DNA from: UMGS1649 sp045604405
Lineage (GTDB): Bacteria > Bacillota > Clostridia > TANB77 > CAG-465
DNA: 64,000 nt
Direction of reading: 5' to 3'
Assembly: GCA_045604405.1 (NCBI GenBank)
Contig: JAZUNZ010000031.1
Location: forward strand, 30,912 to 94,911
Below are positions 61,371 through 64,000 of the stretch, in pieces. Each line of letters opens with the position of its first letter. Positions within the stretch are counted from its first letter, which is position 1. The notes under the pieces are model-generated. The model ran no database searches. It had not been told where the DNA came from and worked only from the letters and a program-made list of their open reading frames with translations. The position numbers and the translations under genes were made by a program.

Positions 61371-61398
61371 ATTATATCGCCATTGTTTAAAAATTCAA
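61371..61398 (-). promoter_or_regulatory. Promoter of trmL
   Basis: Minus strand TTGAAT (61398-61393), 16-bp spacer, TATAAT (61376-61371). Confidence 0.65.
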
Positions 61399-61514
61399 CA
61401 TATTTAGATAAAATTAGCCAATAAAATGCATATTGCTTCACATTTAAAATTGTTTAATATATAATTATTTGGTAAACAATATATATATAATTGTTAAAAG
61501 TAAAGGGAGAAAAT

Positions 61515-62216
61515 ATGGAAAACAAACCTAATCACATAGCAATAATATTAGATGGAAATAGAAGATGGGCTCGCTCAAAAGGTATGCCTGGAACGGCTGG
61601 ACATAAAGAAGGAGCAAAAGTGTTAACTGAAATTTCAAAATATGCAAATGAAATAGGAATAAAACACTTAACGGTATATGCTTTTTCTACAGAAAATTGG
61701 AAACGTTCAGAAGATGAAGTAAATATGCTAATGAACTTGTTTCAAAATTACTTGGATGAATATACTCAAAAAGCCTTGGAAAACAATATAAGAGTAAAAA
61801 TAATAGGGACTAGAGAAGGCTTAAATGAAAAATTAGTAAATAGCATAGAAAAATGCGAAGAGTTAACAAGTAGTTGTACAGGTTTAACATTTAATGTAGC
61901 CATAAATTATGGCTCAAGAAATGAAATAGTAAATGCTGTAAAAAATATTGCAACAGATGTAAAGAATGGGAAACTAACAGTAGATAATATAAATGAAGAA
62001 ACTGTTCAAAAACATTTATATACAGCTCATTCACCTGATCCAGATTTAGTTATAAGGACAAGCGGAGAGTTGAGGCTAAGTAATTTTCTACTATGGCAAT
62101 TAGCATATGCAGAATTTTTATTCTTCGATAAAAATTGGCCAGAGTTTACAAAAGAGGATTTAGATTTTGCGGTAGCAGAGTTTTCAAGAAGAAACAGAAA
62201 GTTTGGTGGAAAATGA
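61515..62216 (+). CDS. uppS: Undecaprenyl diphosphate synthase
   Basis: UppS builds the C55 lipid carrier for peptidoglycan by cis-condensation of isopentenyl diphosphate onto farnesyl diphosphate. The 233-residue protein has IILDGNRRWARSKG (catalytic Asp) near 10, GHKEGAKV near 32, YAFSTENWKRSEDEV near 60 and DLVIRTSGELRLSNFLLWQL near 181. The ATG at 61515 follows AAAGGGAGA. The usual frr and cdsA neighbours are absent. Its stop overlaps the next start (ATGA). Confidence 0.96.
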   Translation: MENKPNHIAIILDGNRRWARSKGMPGTAGHKEGAKVLTEISKYANEIGIKHLTVYAFSTENWKRSEDEVNMLMNLFQNYLDEYTQKALENNIRVKIIGTREGLNEKLVNSIEKCEELTSSCTGLTFNVAINYGSRNEIVNAVKNIATDVKNGKLTVDNINEETVQKHLYTAHSPDPDLVIRTSGELRLSNFLLWQLAYAEFLFFDKNWPEFTKEDLDFAVAEFSRRNRKFGGK

Positions 62217-63178
62217 GAAGGATAGATTATAACAAAATAATGTATGTAGTATCAATACTTCTTATAATTTGTTTTGCTATATTTGTAACGTATGATTATA
62301 TTAATTACAATAAAATAACAAATTCAGCACCATTTTACGCATTTGTATTTGTTAGAACATTACAGTTTATATTACCAAGCGTTATACTTCTTTATTTGTA
62401 TAACCAAAATACACAAGTCAAAGTAAGTCATTATACTGTAAAAAGCAAAAAAATTTCAAACTGTTTTAATGGATACAAAATAGCACATATTTCAGACTAC
62501 CATAATACAAATTCTAAGCGAATTAAAGAGACTTTAATTAAAAGGTTAAAAGAAAACAGACCGGATATTATAGTTATAACAGGTGATTTAATAGACTCAA
62601 GAAGAACTAATATCGAAACAGCATCAGATTTTGTAAAAAGCATAGCTCACATTGCACCTATATACTATGTTTTTGGGAATCACGAATCTAGATTAAAAAA
62701 TATAGAATATTTAGAAGAAAAAATACAAAATGTTGGAGCTAAAATACTAAGAAACAACTATGTTAAGCTTGAAAAAGATGGAGAATACATAAAGTTAATT
62801 GGAATAGATGATCCATGTTTCTTTGGTATATCTAAAGAGGAAGAAAAAACAAAACTAGAAAACATAATTAAAACTTTAGCTAAAGAAGAAAATAGATTTA
62901 CAATATTACTCATTCATAGGCCAGAATACATGCAAATATATTCAAATAATAACGTAGATTTAGTATTTACAGGACATGCTCATGGTGGACAGATAAGAAT
63001 TCCATTTGTTGGAGGAATAATAGCTCCAGGGCAAGGAATGTTTCCTAAATACACCAGTGGAATACATGAAATGAATGATACGAAAACAGTTATAAGTAGA
63101 GGTATAGGAAATAGTAGCTTCCCGTTTAGAGTAAATAATAGACCAGAACTTGTAATTGCAACTTTAACAAATAATTAA
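62213..63178 (+). CDS. Membrane-anchored metallophosphoesterase (YkuE-like)
   Basis: A 321-residue protein with two N-terminal membrane helices (about 9-28 and 40-65) and a calcineurin-like phosphoesterase domain. The metal-binding motifs run in order: IAHISDYHN, VITGDLID, VFGNHESR, LLIHRPEY and FTGHAHGGQIRIPF. YkuE-type enzymes are thought to hydrolyse phospholipid head groups or UDP-lipid intermediates. The ATG at 62213 overlaps the uppS stop, so lipid-carrier metabolism is a reasonable guess; the real substrate is unknown. A longer frame from 62135 is not needed. Confidence 0.9.
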   Translation: MRRIDYNKIMYVVSILLIICFAIFVTYDYINYNKITNSAPFYAFVFVRTLQFILPSVILLYLYNQNTQVKVSHYTVKSKKISNCFNGYKIAHISDYHNTNSKRIKETLIKRLKENRPDIIVITGDLIDSRRTNIETASDFVKSIAHIAPIYYVFGNHESRLKNIEYLEEKIQNVGAKILRNNYVKLEKDGEYIKLIGIDDPCFFGISKEEEKTKLENIIKTLAKEENRFTILLIHRPEYMQIYSNNNVDLVFTGHAHGGQIRIPFVGGIIAPGQGMFPKYTSGIHEMNDTKTVISRGIGNSSFPFRVNNRPELVIATLTNN

Positions 63179-63230
63179 TCTCGCCTATATCAGCAATAAA
63201 AATATAGAAATAAAACAAAAATATAATTAT

Positions 63231-63267
63231 AAAATGAAGCTGTAAACAACAAAAGCGGCTTCATTTT
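63231..63267 (+). terminator. Terminator after the uppS operon
   Basis: AAAATGAAGC (63231-63240) and GCTTCATTTT (63258-63267) form a 10-bp stem with a 17-nt loop and a T tail. Confidence 0.7.
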
Positions 63268-63349
63268 TGGCTTTTAGACCATCGTGTTATATAACTGTGT
63301 GACATAACTGGCAATCCTCGTTATTTATTAATAAAAGGAGTGTAAGACT

Positions 63350-63511
63350 ATGAATGAATTGAAGAATGAAAATGTACATGCAAATGTACTCAAGGTGTTT
63401 GAACTTGTCACAGATATTGAGTGATCGTTTGATGACGAATAATTTAGAAACATCTGTGTTTGGGATGATGATTTCTTAAGCGAAAAGATAATGTTTCTTG
63501 TAAAGCAATAA
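63350..63511 (+). pseudogene. Small reading frame interrupted by TGA and TAA
   Basis: AAAGGAGTG stands before the ATG at 63350. The frame reads MNELKNENVHANVLKVFELV to TDIE and meets TGA at 63422, SFDDE then TAA at 63440, and continues protein-like to a TAA at 63509 (FRNICVWDDDFLSEKIMFLV). Either a 24-residue peptide is made, or this is a decayed gene of about 53 codons. No family is recognised. Confidence 0.4.
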
Positions 63512-63823
63512 TAATTAAATATACACGTATTATCTGGATAATATTTTAAGAAAAAAATTAATAAAGTATTGAAATAAAAATAGATTTGTTATACACTTAA
63601 TGCGACAAAGGTTAAGGGTAAGATATAGTAGAATAAAAACACAGACAATAAAAAACAAATAATCTTTGTAAGAGCGTATATGCAAATAGAAGTACATTGA
63701 AAAGAGAATATTATTGTTATTAAAAAGCAATGTGTAAATATTTGTATATATGACCGAAAAAACATAATAAAGAGAAAAATAATATAAACAAAAAAACAAA
63801 GGAAAGGAGCAAATAAGAGGAAT
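63512..63823. other. Non-coding AT-rich stretch before the prepilin-like gene
   Basis: No plausible plus-strand gene, RNA or strong hairpin was seen. Minus-strand frames here are low-complexity shadows. It probably carries the promoter of the following gene; AAAGGAAAGGAG lies at about 63799-63809. Confidence 0.5.
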
Positions 63824-64000
63824 ATGAAAATAAAAAACAAACAACAAAGACAAAAGAAAAAAGGAATAAGTCTAATAGTATTAGTAATAACAATAATAGT
63901 AATGATTATACTTGCATCAGCAATAGTAATATCATTAAACAATAGTGATATAATAAATCGTGCAAATGAAGCGGTAGATTTAACAAACAAAAACGAAGTT
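63824..64000 (+). CDS. Prepilin-type N-terminal domain protein, cut by the window edge
   Basis: The first 59 codons are visible. A basic leader of 14 residues (MKIKNKQQRQKKKG) is followed by ISLIVLVITIIVMIILASAI, a class III-like prepilin signal. Cleavage is expected after Gly14 by a prepilin peptidase, and the hydrophobic helix would anchor or assemble the protein. The conserved Glu5 of true pilins is not at the expected place. Many uncultured Clostridia carry families of surface proteins with this N-terminus. GAGG lies shortly upstream of the ATG. The rest of the protein is outside the window. Confidence 0.75.
   Translation, partial: MKIKNKQQRQKKKGISLIVLVITIIVMIILASAIVISLNNSDIINRANEAVDLTNKNEV

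Noticed and set aside
63422..63424. TGA read as tryptophan
   Set aside because: TGA ends well-defined genes in the window (murG, uppS), and Trp is encoded by TGG throughout.
63530..63990. Minus-strand Phe/Ile-rich frames at the window end
   Set aside because: They are low-complexity antisense of the AT-rich leader and the prepilin-like gene, without start signals.
1..64000. CRISPR array, rRNA operon or insertion sequence with transposase
   Set aside because: No regularly spaced direct repeats of array type, no rRNA sequence and no DDE transposase were seen.

Overview
The window is AT-rich chromosomal DNA from a low-GC, endospore-forming member of the Clostridia (Bacillota). The evidence is the gene content: germination protease, SpoVD- and SpoVB-type proteins, a spore photoproduct lyase relative and collagen-like and Cys-rich spore-surface candidates. 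AGGAGG-type ribosome binding sites, TTGACA/TATAAT promoters and frequent GTG/TTG starts agree. The DNPR motif of MurE points to meso-diaminopimelate peptidoglycan. I cannot name a species.

Layout. 60-7564: an unrecognised protein, smc, trmFO, holA. 7585-14475: an unknown gene, gpr, a NUDIX gene, a second truncated copy of the gpr 3' end, a bactofilin-like membrane protein, a glycosyltransferase, a Cys-rich protein, an unknown gene and a collagen-like protein. 14508-21377: the rimP-nusA-ylxR-infB-rbfA-nrnA-truB translation operon behind a leader hairpin. 21455-25928: galE, then glmS under a glmS ribozyme, then an M23 peptidase. 26009-37412: the division and cell-wall cluster mraZ-rsmH-ftsL-spoVD-murE-mraY-ftsW-murG-ftsQ-DUF881-sbp, with MraZ boxes at the promoter and without murF, murD or murC. 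37501-45743: clpC, a radical-SAM SPL-like protein, rmuC, a three-gene ABC-2 exporter and a small gene. 46128-51609: an integrated element. 52081-57722: a VanY-type peptidase, tRNA-Leu, an acyltransferase, spoVB and a Zn/Cd/Pb P-type ATPase. 57759-64000: pnp with a structured leader, a P-loop/Asp23-like protein, trmL, uppS, a metallophosphoesterase, a broken small reading frame, and the start of a prepilin-like protein cut by the window edge.

The most unusual region is the element of about 5.5 kb at 46128-51609. It is bounded by a 13-bp direct repeat and splits an M15 peptidase/peptidoglycan-binding gene: the N-terminal part lies at 51597-51989 and the C-terminal part at 45873-46127, and joining them across the repeat restores one reading frame. 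Inside are a large serine recombinase, a HipA-like kinase and a Fic protein with a winged-helix tail, plus small genes. The recombinase and HipA genes hold four frameshifts, and all four are the same event: one extra C directly before a glycine GGN codon, creating an in-frame CGG. CGG is otherwise almost unused in frame in this window. The fic gene has a long palindrome touching its -35 box, and the same palindrome recurs inside its own coding region.

Other regulation visible in the sequence: a hairpin over the gpr ribosome binding site whose loop holds a sigma-G-like -10, GTGG repeats with 10-nt period at mraZ with a distant inverted pair, the glmS ribozyme, and hairpin leaders before rimP and pnp.
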